Part shown: positions 1 through 11,500 of the stretch, in pieces
How the letters are laid out: each line of letters opens with the position of its first letter
Numbering within the stretch: position 1 is the stretch's first letter
Assembly: GCA_015680685.1 (NCBI GenBank)
Contig: MNCI01006676.1
Location: 497,026 to 544,769, forward strand
Length of the DNA stretch: 47,744 nt
Direction: 5' to 3'
Source: Gnetum montanum
Lineage: Eukaryota; Streptophyta; Gnetopsida; Gnetales; Gnetaceae
Program-made: the position numbers and the translations under genes
The notes under the pieces: generated by a model
Seen by the model: the letters and a program-made list of their open reading frames with translations, nothing else
Database searches by the model: none
Told to the model about the DNA's origin: nothing

Positions 1-54
1 GCATGCGACGCTCGTTTCGTATGGTTGAGTGTAGGGGTACCTCACCACTCATCA
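1..54 (+). repeat. Terminal fragment of a Ty3/gypsy LTR
   Basis: The first 54 bases match the 3' end of the other LTRs in this window: a 'tatggttg.gtgtaggggtacctca' stretch followed by the terminal CTCATCA. The same ending closes the LTRs at 1194 and 19707 and, reverse-complemented, opens those at 20358, 28960 and 45241. The rest lies outside the window. What follows at 55 is not a recognisable primer binding site, so this may be a truncated 5' LTR of a deleted element or an unrelated nested LTR. Confidence 0.6.
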
Positions 55-62
55 ACTAGGAA

Positions 63-215
63 CTACATAGGCTACATCGAGCTTTGTCGAGTTTTTTTTG
101 TCAAAGTTGTCTTATCATGTCTTGTGTCATTTTTGTAANCTACATAGGCTACATTGAGCTTTGTTGAGTTTTTTTTGTCAAAGTTGTCTTATCATGTCTT
201 GTGTCATTTTTGTAA
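63..215. repeat. 76-bp direct repeat split by a single N
   Basis: Bases 63-138 and 140-215 are near-identical 76-bp copies, both starting CTACATAGGCTACAT and ending CATTTTTGTAA, separated by one N at 139. They differ at two C/T positions, both CpG in the first copy. This is either a true tandem duplication or two unmerged contig ends. Confidence 0.85.
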
Positions 216-326
216 AACACCACTGTGGCATAAAGTGTCATGTAGATCTACCTCCCAATTTTGTAAGGAACTCTATCCTCATTTTGTTTTAACTTGAGGA
301 TGAGTTTTTAGTCAATTGTGGGGGTA
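216..326 (+). mobile_element. 3' internal remnant of a gypsy element with polypurine tract
   Basis: This stretch matches, as an aligned decayed copy, the internal bases next to the 3' LTR of the complete element (reverse complement of 21193-21290): a 'tttgtaa.ggaact' block, then 'gaggatgagttttta'. It ends in the polypurine tract TGGGGGTA at 319-326, directly abutting the LTR start TGATAAA. That orientation makes the LTR at 327 a 3' LTR on the plus strand. Confidence 0.6.
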
Positions 327-1194
327 TGATAAACTAAAATTTTGATAGACTATGATATTGTAGCTCCGATGTTGTAGCTTCGATATTGTAGCCCATGCTA
401 TGTTGTCATAAATGCGATATTGTGGGATGCATGCCAGCCTATAAATACAACACTTAGGTGCATGGATTTGTAGTAGTTTTCATAACATAGTAGCATAACT
501 CTTGTAGTTTGTTTTGTGTAAGCACTTGGAAGTGTGAATGCCCACAGTGTAATGTGATGTAGCATATGAAGTATTTATTTGAGCATCTTGTACTTGGGCA
601 CAAGTGTGATTGGCAATAAAGATCAAGCCATTTCATACTATTGCAGCATTTTCCTAGTTTACTCTTTTACTTAGAATAATGTTTACTATATTCTTAGTTA
701 ATGTTTACTTTTTCATGCACTTTACCATTATTGTTATTAAGTGGAATGAGTACAATTGATATTAAGCACTTAAGTGTAACTGCTTGTATCCCAGTAGTGC
801 TATGGCTTGGTTCACCCAGTAGCGAAGTATATGGCAATTCCAATAGTAGTTACATGAAGCCCAAGATGTGTACAAAAGGTTAGAATCATATACTCATTAC
901 CTTAGGGTAAACTAGATTCGTTTACTATTTTAGTTAGACTTAGAGTTAGAAATTACTTTCACTTTATCATGTTTGTTAGGAGCTATATGACTGAACAACA
1001 TCAACATATCATATACCTCATTGTGAGTTAAACCATACCCATAGATTTCACTAGCTCAAATGGGAAGACAATGGTCTTAAACTTTAACTAGTTATTAGCA
1101 TATTCACATTACCTCGTCCATGGATTATGATTTGGTTGTGCGTGAATACTTGTGACTTGTATGGTTGGGTGTTGGATTACTCCACTACTCATCA
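327..1194 (+). mobile_element. Ty3/gypsy LTR (868 bp, plus orientation)
   Basis: The LTR starts TGATAAAC after a polypurine tract and ends ACTCATCA (5'-TG...CA-3'). U3 carries several GATATTG/GATGTTG repeats (352-424). A TATA box (TATAAATA, 440-447) and a polyadenylation signal inside TTGGCAATAAAGA (AATAAA at 615-620) bracket a plausible R region of about 150 bases. The same layout is present in the other LTRs of the window, so all belong to one family or close relatives. No primer binding site follows at 1195, consistent with a 3' LTR. Confidence 0.75.
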
Positions 1195-1323
1195 ATAGCC
1201 TACAATTTCTAGGAATGCATATACGATAGTTAAGATTTGAGATACATATCAACATCATGCTTCACTAATTTATGTTCCATCTCAAAAGCTTGAGACCTTT
1301 GAAATTATGTGGTTCTTTGAAAA

Positions 1324-2116
1324 GTGGGGACTAAATCTTATAGGTTTCATCAATCCTTCCTCATCCATTAGTTATCAATTGATCCTAACAACTATAGAGT
1401 ATTTTACTAAGTGGGTTGAAGCCATTCTTCTATAATTTTTAACTTTTAAGTATATTTGTTGTTTTATTTTGGACCATGTAATCACTCACTTCAATCTTCT
1501 CCTTGACATTATCATTGATAATGGACATCAATTCAAGAGCAAAGATCTCACTAAATTCTATGAGTAATACCAAATCACCCAATCATTCTCATCTCCATAT
1601 TACCTACAATCAAATGGTCAAGCAATCCCAATGCAATTGACATACATAGTTATCCCATGCCCTTTGGATCTATCATATTACCTTTTGCAATGCAATTGAC
1701 CAAACTCCATTCATGCTTACATATGAATTAGAAACTATGTTGTTGATGGGACATGTCTTCTCTTTGTGTAACCTTGAATAATTAAATGTCAGACAATGAG
1801 GATGATAACATGCACTTTGTTGAGCTAGATACACTTGAAGAAAATTGTAAGCAAACAACTATTAAAATCTAAAATCATTAAGAGCCCATGCAACATCATC
1901 ATGACATGCAAATCATATTTAGAGAAATCAAAGAAGTTTATCTTGTTCTTAAGCATTTTCTTAATACTAAGACAACCAAGTTCTATCCATACTAGCAAGG
2001 TCCCTTTATCATCCTCAAGAGCATTGATAATGAAGCATACTACTTGGAAAATTTAGATAGGAATTAATACCCAAATCCTATGAATAGGACATACCTCAAA
2101 AGATACTATATTTGAG
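1324..2116 (+). pseudogene. Decayed Ty3/gypsy integrase fragment
   Basis: Across plus-strand frames with stops and frameshifts, recognisable integrase pieces appear in order. Near 1326 is WGLNLIGFINP; near 1400 YFTKWVEAI; near 1515 IIDNGHQF, the second catalytic Asp region; near 1590 SSPYYLQSNGQAI, the region before the catalytic Glu; near 1705 FMLTYELE; and near 2090 YLKRYY. The YLKRYY ending is typical of the C-terminal integrase tail in plant Tat-type gypsy elements, so this belongs to a different lineage from the element at 20-30 kb. It lacks a continuous frame and is dead. Confidence 0.75.
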
Positions 2117-2189
2117 ACAAAAAAAGAGGAATTTAGGTTTCCTCTCATTCTTTTTCTCTTACTTTACTTATTTTTATTACATTATTTCA

Positions 2190-2223
2190 ATATATATATA
2201 TATATATATCTCTCTCTCTCTCA
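2190..2223. repeat. Compound (AT)n(CT)n microsatellite
   Basis: About ten AT/TA dinucleotides run directly into about seven CT dinucleotides. It is a simple sequence repeat in non-coding DNA. Confidence 0.9.
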
Positions 2224-2224
2224 T

Positions 2225-3777
2225 ACCATTTTATCTATCTCCCCCAATCTCTTATTATCCCATTCTACTAACTTTCTTCTACAACACACTTTGGTGAGAA
2301 TATTTATCAACGATCTACTTCATGCAATGAGCAATGACCGTTTTGTCATTTTAACTACATGTAAGGATATGTTAAGTTTGAGTGAGACAGTGAGGGAATT
2401 AATTTATCAAGCGTCAATAACCATTAGAGTGTGGGATTTAGCCATGCCCCTTTTGTGGCATAACATCTCATCTTGCTATATAGGTGATGTCCTATATGTT
2501 CTTTTCCTATTTTATTATTTGCTCAATTTGACAAGTCTATTTTTTTATCTTTCCTCTCTCACTTCTCTATTCTTTCTCTAATTTCCTTTTCTATTTCGAA
2601 AACCTATATGGCGCTTCGAAAGCAATGAGGCTTTGCTTTCACCAGGTACATNGCCCCCCCCGCCAGAATTGAGCGACTTGTTCTATTCCAATGAGGGTTT
2701 GTTAAGAAAATGAAAACATTGAACCCTGTGTGTGGTTTTGGGCCGCTTTGTCATAGCAATCTATAAACGTTAATAATTTATTTTTTGGGTGCGGTTCTCC
2801 TAATATTTTTGTTTAAAAATTTTAAAAATTGGCAATCCGACGGCAATTATTGGTCAGCCAGGGCCACACTTAGTCGCGCAAAATTTTTCATTTGCGTCAT
2901 CTCTATTAATTTAACGAAAACTTTGGTCCGTCATTATTTAAAACAGATTTGCGGATAAAATCTGAGTGGATTGATTTTTGCTTTTATTTTTTCTTAATTT
3001 GGCTTTTTTAAGTCGAAAATGGTCGGGTTTTTTGGGCAAAACGGCAGCCATTATTCTACTCTGGTAAGCGTTCGACATTTTTTTTTGTCTTCGATAATTT
3101 TTTTGAAGCATCTTGTATTTGCTGGTAATGTTGATTATTCTTGATGATGTGGCTGAAAGTTCTTTTCAGTGTGTTATATTTAAATTAGATTCATTATCGC
3201 CAGTTATTCCAATTTTTTATGTCTGAAATGGCGGTAATTTAGGTTATTGTGTGCGTTTTGATCGTTTTATGATTATGTTCATCTAACAGTGTTTAAATCT
3301 TTCACGGATTGATTTTTGCTTTTCAGTTTATCCAGTGACCTTTTTATTTTAAGTCGAAAAAGTTTCCGTTCCCGGCAAAAACTGTAACGATCTTTCCGTT
3401 CTGGTAATTCGACCTAGTTGCGATTATTCCAGGGTTCTGCTCTGTTTTAGCTTTTTGCGCGCTCTGGATTTGCCGCGAATATTGATTGTTGTAAATGTCC
3501 TCGAGGTTGGCACAAGTTTTTGTCTGCGTGTTATGCTTAGATTCATGATCACCGGTTATTCTATATAAGTTTTTGATGTGTGACTTATCGATCAGAGTTT
3601 CGACTATATTTTCGATTATTGTGTGTGTTGCCATAATTTTTACGCACGATTATGTCCATTTAATAATGTTTATTCTGAGCCGTGTATGATGTCTGGTTCA
3701 GATTCGGGATTTCGGGGTCGGAATTTGCTGTGATATCGTCGTTTCTCGGCTGGATCTAAAGATTACTGCACGGTCTT
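2225..3777 (+). promoter_or_regulatory. Upstream region and 5' leader of the EPCR-like gene
   Basis: There is no convincing coding sequence here. An N at 2652 is followed by a C-rich run. From about 2990 to 3670 the sequence holds two diverged copies of a roughly 330-base segment. The shared blocks are GATTGATTTTTGCTTTT (2969 and 3309), TTTAAGTCGAAAA (3007 and 3349) and an 'attcat.atc.ccggttatt' block (about 3190 and 3540). An in-frame TAA at 3757-3759 precedes the start codon by 18 bases. The transcription start, and whether part of this is a 5' UTR intron, cannot be decided from the sequence. Confidence 0.45.
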
Positions 3778-5550
3778 ATGGATTCGACTGAAGCCGCTTC
3801 GGCGGAACCAGAAAGGGGGAAGGAACAGGGAAATGCTGCAGAGATAAATAACGAAGAAGGTTCCAAAGATGAAGAGGGTTTAGAGCATGAAGAGGGTTTT
3901 GATGCTGCTGTAAAGGGAAAACGGAAAAAGCGAGTAAAAACGAACGCAGATAGGTTAGCGCCTCTGACTGTTCCTTTTAAAAGAGTTTCAAGGGCAAGGG
4001 AAAGAGGCGCAAGTTGGCTTGCTATCAAGCCTAGGGTTAGGGTTCCGTTTGTCAAAGTGGTGATTCCGGTGGAAGATTATGACAAGCTCATTGGAAGAAA
4101 AATCCAGGTGTTCCGGATCGAGGAGAATTTGTGGCGTAAAGGACGGGTTTGCAGATATGACTGCAAAAATAAGCTGCATCTGGTTAGGTACGGGCGTGAG
4201 TTTGAGGAATGGATTAATCTTAAGAAAGATCAATATAAGTTACAGATCCCGCGGTCTGGAGAATCTGAGGGTGCTACTGCTTCTACTAGATATATTTTCT
4301 CAGGGGTCGATGTATCAGTGCAGAATGCCCCTACCGAAAGGGATCATGTCTCTGTGTCGAATGCTACTGGTGAACAGAATGAGCTAGCAGAATATCAGAA
4401 AGCCAATGGATTTCTTAATGGGGATGCTCATGAGAAGGATGATTCCCATGATAAAGATGAGAATGGAGAAGAGGGGAATGCTAGAAGCAATGACGGAAGT
4501 GGAGCAGGAAAGGGTACTGGATGTTACGTTGTAAGTGACAATCATTACAAAGCTTTGCGTGATGGAGATACTGAAGGCAGCAAGAGAAGAAGGGGCAAGT
4601 TCAGAGGCAGAGGTAGGGTTAGGGGTAGGGGTAGAGGAAGAGGGAGGAGTTCTGATTCCATAAGAAGCATAGGTATATCCAGAGGCAGAGGCAGAGGCAG
4701 AGGCAAAGGCAGAGGCAGAGGTAGGGGCAGAGGTAGAGGAAGGAGCAGAGCGAGGGATACCTTTTTGCACAATGAAACATCTGGAAGTGGCAGTAGAGCC
4801 AGGACATGGGCTGCCTCTTTGGAAGAAGGTTTAAATAGAAGGGGCCAAAAGCGCACAAGGGTTTCTGAAGAAGGTGCCTTTTCAAGCAAGATGGAGGTTT
4901 CCGGGATCAACAGAAGATCTGGTAAAGAAGCACATGATGCAAATGAAAGTAATTCAAGTACTTTTTACTCTACAAACTGTTATTCTAGAAAACGGTCTCG
5001 ATTGCGCACCAGACATCAGACTTTTGGAACTTCTTCCACCAACTGCAATGGTGAGATCATTGCGAGTGATTATGCTAAAGATGGACGCAAGATATCTTCT
5101 CACTTATCAGAAACTTACCTACATTCTGGGAATGCCTGCTTTTCACTGCCTCCAGGATGCAAGTTTGCTGGAAGAGTATATTCCCGAAGGAAACGAAGTT
5201 ACACGGATCTTGAACCACAGCTGCCATTCGATGAAATTTTCCCAAAACCCAAGAGGTTTCTGCATTCAAAGTCTCCATGTTTGCAGATTATTTTGGATTT
5301 AAAAAGGGGATTCAAAGTAGTTTTTGACCTGAATTTTTTCCTGAAGTTAAAAATGGGTAGATGCTTGGATTTCCCAGGGATTCCTTCTGGTCTGGAGTTG
5401 TGGACGGGCTATAATGGCAGGGTGAATCATGAACAAACTATGATGATTGTCAAACGCATGGTGTCATCGTGGCTGAAAGCTATTCTCAAAGATTATACTT
5501 TGTATAGTTTCTGCAATTCTTTGGCCCAAAGGGGTTTGGACATAAAAAAG
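3778..5550 (+). CDS. EPCR: EPCR-like exon 1: acidic N-terminus, Tudor-like domain, RG tract
   Basis: The exon runs 591 codons from ATG at 3778 to the donor AAG|GTAAGC at 5551. An in-frame TAA at 3757 supports this start. Residues 1-60 are rich in Glu/Lys with a basic patch KGKRKKR. The segment from GRKIQVF to EEWINL is a Tudor/Agenet-like barrel: VFRIEENLW, KGRVCRYD, LHLVRYG. Bases 4600-4745 encode a long Arg-Gly tract built on AGAGGC/GGTAGA hexamer repeats. The last part (LPFDEIFPKPKRF onward) starts the plant-specific region conserved in the EPCR proteins. Long open minus-strand frames over the RG tract are shadows of its low complexity. Confidence 0.9.
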
Positions 5551-8500
5551 GTAAGCAGATGTTTCGATTAAGGAAAATTTTAAAGGTATTTACAGGTCCT
5601 TGTTTTATGTTGATATTGGTATCTCATCATCTAAACTATACCTTTGCGTTTGTTTTTACCAGATTACATATCTTCCTGTGTTGCTCTTCATTCTTTCAAA
5701 GTTCTTAACAAAGACTTTTATTCTGCCCTGCAAGCATGTTGCTTATCTGGATGTCATATTTGCTGATGCTCCCAGTTGTTTCACTAGTTTGCATTGGAGG
5801 ATGCTTCTGTCGAAGACATTCAATCCAGTTACTTTTAGATTTTGTGCTTTTTTTATTCCCAATTTAAGAGAGAAGGTGCAAACGTTAAGCATTCATGTTT
5901 TCAACAGAGGTGCTACTTTTACTGATAAGGCTTCATCACCTATAAGATTGTCTCAGGAATCTGAGGAAATCCCTTTCTCCTTGGAGCATTCAGCATGTCA
6001 ACGACACATGGATAGTCTTTCAGGAAGCGGTTCTGCTTTAACGTTGAGATTTCAAAAGAATGTCGATGGAAGTTCCTGGCGCTTGCTCAAATCAGGTGTT
6101 TCTTATTTGTTCAAGGTACATACTTTCAGATATCAAATCTATCATTTGAGGATGTGCATTGAATCGAAATTTGCAATCAATTTTTTTCTCTTTAGTTTTT
6201 CATCATTTAATTTTTTTGGATACTTGTTATCTGTATTCAAGCACACTGATTTGGGGTGTAAATGAACAATGGAGCTGTGTTTTCTACTTTGTGTGCCAAA
6301 GACTACAACAAATTGGATATCTATGAGGTCAAAAATGCAATATATGTTGTACAGGACAACGTTTAAAAATAAATGATGGACAAAATGAAAAGTTGAAAAG
6401 GAAAAAGAATTTTCACCCCCACCCCCCTTAACTACTTTTTGTGTGGAATAATTAGGGAAATGCTAGTCACGGACAGAAGCAATACCTATGGAAGCCCACA
6501 AAAAAACTAAATATTGAGAAAAGTTTTTTTTTTTTTTGGAAGTAAGGTCAGGCAATTCATATTCACAGAAAATAACCGCATATTTACATCAAAGACCCTC
6601 TTCCAAAAACAGGCAGGAGGAGCACCTCCTACCCTCCCTGGCATCTCCCCAGCCAGACAGCCCCAATCCACAACTTTGTTAAGGCACCATGACAACCGTA
6701 ACTAAAACCTGACGTGTCAAACCACCCTTGTCCCAAATCAAAATTTGACCCACCCCTGGGTCATGCTCGATATGAGCAAAGGCAACAACAAAACCCCCTT
6801 ACCTTGGTAGGGTATAGCTGCACAAGCACACCGATGGGCTGCCTTACCATGGACCTTGTCTAAGATAGACCTAAGCTTTACAGATACAACAAAGTTAGTA
6901 GCTTGCTGGAAATCAATGAAGTCCTGGTCCACCCTTGAGCGCTTCGCATCTGGCAAATCTTTAGTTTTGTTTGGGTGAAACTTTGCAGCCACTAGACGGA
7001 TGTGCCTACGCAGCTCACCCTGAGGCGTTTTCTGATGGATTCCTATCAGGTGGTATGGGCATCTGCCCTAAGACAGCCACCTATGCACCTCAACCTCATG
7101 AGCGTTCTCAAAACATTGCTGCAGTTGAGACTCTTCCTGTAAAGCTTTCTCAGCTGCCTCTTTCTTGGGCACCTCATGATGCCTCTGCTCATCCTCTTCT
7201 TGATGGATCTCTTCCCTTATTTTGTTGTGCAGCTCTTCTTGTTGCTCCTGCCACTCTTGTGATGCCTTAAGCTGCAGCTCACTCCTAAGACACGTCAATT
7301 GCTCCTGATGTCGTCCCTGTTCAGCCAGCATTTTCTCCCATACCACTTCTATTTGTTGGAGAATTACAGCCTTCCACCAAATTCTCTCCTCCTCTCTCAT
7401 TTGTTCCATAGCTGCCTCAATTAATCGCTTAACATCTGCAAGCTCCGATTGGGCTGACACCTCAACAACGATGTCCTACGAGATTGAAAGCCCTGACCCT
7501 GTAGCACCCAATGGCAAAGTCACATGCTGTGCCCACCGACAATAGTATCTATGTACTGCCAGTTGTGGAACATAATTCTGCAGTGACATGGCTGTCCACA
7601 AAGCAAGAATTAAATTGGAATGTCACCCATATTGACCTTTGTTCAGTCTCGATCAAAAACCTTGATAGATTCACACGATGTGCCTCCTTCATACAGCAAA
7701 GGAAGGCGAAGTGAAGCCTTTGAAGCTTCCAAACATTGGCTGATTGTACAAAATGCGGTTCACCAATTTCGCAGCCGCCTACCATACCCTTGGCAACGTT
7801 GACCTCGACACTTGGCCACTGGCCGTCCTAGGTTGGTGAATTGGGAAAATGCAGTCGCATCCTGCAAACCTTGAGTAGTTGGTAGGATGACATCCCCAAC
7901 CATCGGAACCCCCAAATAACCACTTACTACTTGCTTAGTTAATTGAATAGTAACCCCCCAAACAATTGTAAAATTGCCCTGCTAGTTGTAAAAATTGGCA
8001 TTAGGTAAATTAGGGTTCCCCATAAGTAACGTTAAAACCTCATCCCATCCCATTTGCTCGATGATGGACCAAAGCTCTTGATTATGCTTGAAATGGCCCT
8101 CCTTTGGTTCAAAAGTAGGTGTTACACCCATGGCAGTAGAAACTTCCATCCATAGCCGTGTCGTGAAAAGAGCCACTAGATTCAGAGACGATGCTTTATC
8201 CGGTCGAAACACCTTGGCGTTTTTAGCCTTCCACAACTACCACAAGAGCATTGTAGTAAAGTTCCCACCCATCACCAGCAATGAAGTAGGATGGTGCACA
8301 GCTCGCCAAACCCACTGCAGCAAAAGGGAAACTTAAAAATAGGTGAGCAATATTTTCTGCATCATTCTGGCACATGGGACATAAATCATTGTTGGGGATG
8401 CGCCGCCTCTGAAGGAACCATCAGACTAGAAGCGCATTCTTTCGTAATAACCAAATGAAGCATTTAATCTTTTCTGGCACCTTCTCGCACCATAATTGCT

Positions 8501-11500
8501 TCTAACTATGTTGCAATGGGTACATAATTTTCATTGTATCTTTGGGTAGCAGCCCCAAAGCATCCCAACGTCCCAACTCATGTGCATGAATGCACATATT
8601 ACACAACACGTGGGAGTTGTCAGCACTTGACACCCACGTTGTGTACTTGTGCCTCATCATCTGAGCTCAGGGGATTGACGCTCTAGCAGCAAAGCCTGCT
8701 GATTTATTACTAGTTGCTGGCCCATTAAAATTACATCTTCAAATTTTTAAACTCCTAAACCTCCTGCCTACTTTGGCCTCACCACCTTCTCCTAGCTGAC
8801 CAAATGCATTTTGTTTTCCCCTTTTCCCCGTGACCAAATAAAATCATGGATACTTTGATTTATCTTGGTGATCACCTCTTAGGGGGTTGTAGCCATTGAC
8901 ACAACATACCTAGTCATTGCAATTAGCACCATTGACACTAGAGTGACCTTACCATGCCACGACAAGAACTTGTTGGACCATTGCTCAATCCGTCGTTGAA
9001 GACACCTTACTAGTGGCACCCAGGTACCATGTAAACACCAAGAGAACATGGTAACCCCCAAATAAGATTCCTTATCAACCCTCAGCAATATCCCCAAAGA
9101 TTGACATACTTGCCTTTGTACCCAAAAATCCATATTGAAGAAGTGAATTGTAGACTTCACCCGATTTGGTTGGAACCCCACTTCCCTAACCATCCTATGA
9201 AGCGATCGATTAATTGCCAAAGCTTGAGGCACGTCGCCCTAGTCATAATAATTGTATCATCTGCATAGTGTTTTGCTAAGCAAGAGTGCCCATTAAAATT
9301 CAACCCCCTCACTCCCTTCTCCGGTAGATAAACTTTCATCATATCCATGATGATTTTGAATAAATACGAAGACAATGGATCCCCTTGCTGAAGCCCTCTT
9401 GAAGGGGAGAAAAAACCCCAAAGCCTACCATCCAGATCAAAAGAAGAGGCACTAGTATGTTGTATAGTTAGATAGAGGTCAACGAAACATGGATGAAAAC
9501 CTTTATGCAGCATAACATCCCTAAGCACCTACCAACCAACTGTATCGTAGGCTTTGGCGATATCCAGCTTCACACACATACTTGGGAACCTTGCTGCACG
9601 GATGGAATGCACCCCTTCTTGCACTAGAAAAATTTGGTCTTGAATCAGCCACCTTTTAACAAACCCAACTTGATTATTTCCAACCAAAGTTGGCATCAAT
9701 GGTTGAAGTCATTTAACCAACACCTTAGTAAAAATCTGCAGCAAATTATTACAGATCCCTATTGGTCTATAATGGGCAGGAAGCATTGGGCATGTGACCT
9801 TCGACAACATGACTACCCTCAAGCAATTGATCTCTCTACAGAATTGACCCTTTTGGAACATCAAATTGAAAGCATCCAACAGATTAGGACATAGGATGCC
9901 TAGAAACTCCCTAAAGAAGTTAACTCGTCAACCGTTAGGCCCAGGAGCACCCTTAGCTTTCATGGAGTCAATCGCCTATGCTAGCTCCTTCACAAAGGAA
10001 GGTGCAAGAAGAGTTGCACATTGTCCAACTCACGTAGTACTTGTTGTATTGGGACCGACACAGGAGAAGAATCAACTCTAGACCAAACTGCATTCTAGAA
10101 ATTCTATGTTTCCTGGGCAATCTCGTGTGGTTGGTGTACCATTGTGGACCCTTTATTCAAAGACGTTATCTGCTTCCCAGCATAGCTAGCTTTAGCAAAC
10201 ACAAAGAAAAATTGTGTGTTCCTATCCCCCTCCTTAAGCCATTGAATTCTTGATTGCTCCCTCCAATACACCTCTTTCTCCCTATTCAGAGAATGTAACT
10301 TAAGCAGGATTGATCTCTCCTCCTCTAGCGCCTCCCCTTGCTCTTGCCTTTGCTGAATTTTTCAGCAAGTTGAGATAGTGACGTACATTGAGCACCGCAG
10401 AAAGGGTAGGTTGAAGGCCAGACTTAAAAAAGTCCTGTGGGTCCAACATAGATGTTTCATACTTTGTCCAAATGCGTTCCACTAGAACCTACAACCAAGG
10501 TTTTTGCAACTAGATGCACGTAGAGCGGAAAGGAGCGGAAAGGAACCAACGATGGCCACCATGAAGGTTGAAGGGAACACACAAAAGCCCAGTGATCTGA
10601 AGCTTGCCGTGGTTTGCAAGTTAGCACCACCTCAAAATTTTGGAATAGGTCCAGGTGAACCCAAGCCCTATCAATCTGAGACAAAACCCTATTGACCCCA
10701 CTCCTCTTGTTGCACTAGGTAAATTGGCCTCCCTAGAGCTCTAAGTCAACTAGGTTATGGTGATGCAGAAACACAAAGAACTCCTCAGCACCAAGGGGAG
10801 AGGCCATGTCTAGGCCCTCCTTCGAGCAAATCTTCTCCCACAAATGCAGCCTTTGGTTAAAGTCTTCAATAAGGATCCATTTCTGCACCTTCGGCACTCT
10901 TTGAACCACCCTTGTTAGCTCATGGAGTTTGTCCTGGTAGCACTGCAGCCCATAGAAATTAGTCACCCAAAGGCCCTTTGAAATTAGAAGAACTGTGAGG
11001 CTCCATGGAGACTCATCAACTACTTGGACCGGATGTTGTACTAGAGTAGCGAGGCCCCCCGCCTTGCCATGACAATGCACAAAAGAATAGTGCCACCTTG
11101 ACCACTTGAGTAGACAATAGTTTGATGCATTTAACTTAGTTTCTTGAAGGCATACCACATCACAATGCTCATCACACACCAATTCCTTCAAGGTATTGCA
11201 TTTATATTGGGTACCTTGTTGTTGAAAATTCCAAGAGAGTATATTCATGGTCTAATGGTTGACTGTTCGGTAAAGACCTCCTCAAGGGTCTTTTGGGCCT
11301 CAAGGTCAACCTCCAACTGCACCTTCTTAGTCCGCATCTTCTGATTGGAAGGCCTACTAGGCCACTTGGGCTCACCTATGACTAAAAACCCCAGATGATC
11401 TTCTTTGAATAGGTCCTTAGCCGTGGACCGCCTCATAGTGGAGACCCATTCTCCTAGAGGGGGGAGCCTAGTAGTACCCTCACCCACCATGGCCGCCCGT

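Noticed and set aside
2291-2581. 96-codon plus-strand frame before the EPCR-like gene
   Set aside because: It ends in a low-complexity Phe/Leu-rich tail from T-rich DNA and shows no known domain.
4384-4910. Long minus-strand open frames with Leu/Pro and Ser/Ala repeats
   Set aside because: They are complements of the Arg-Gly hexamer repeat in exon 1 and have no features of their own.
6096-6101. Alternative splice donor in EPCR exon 2
   Set aside because: Using it puts exon 3 out of frame, whereas the donor at 6116 keeps phase 0.
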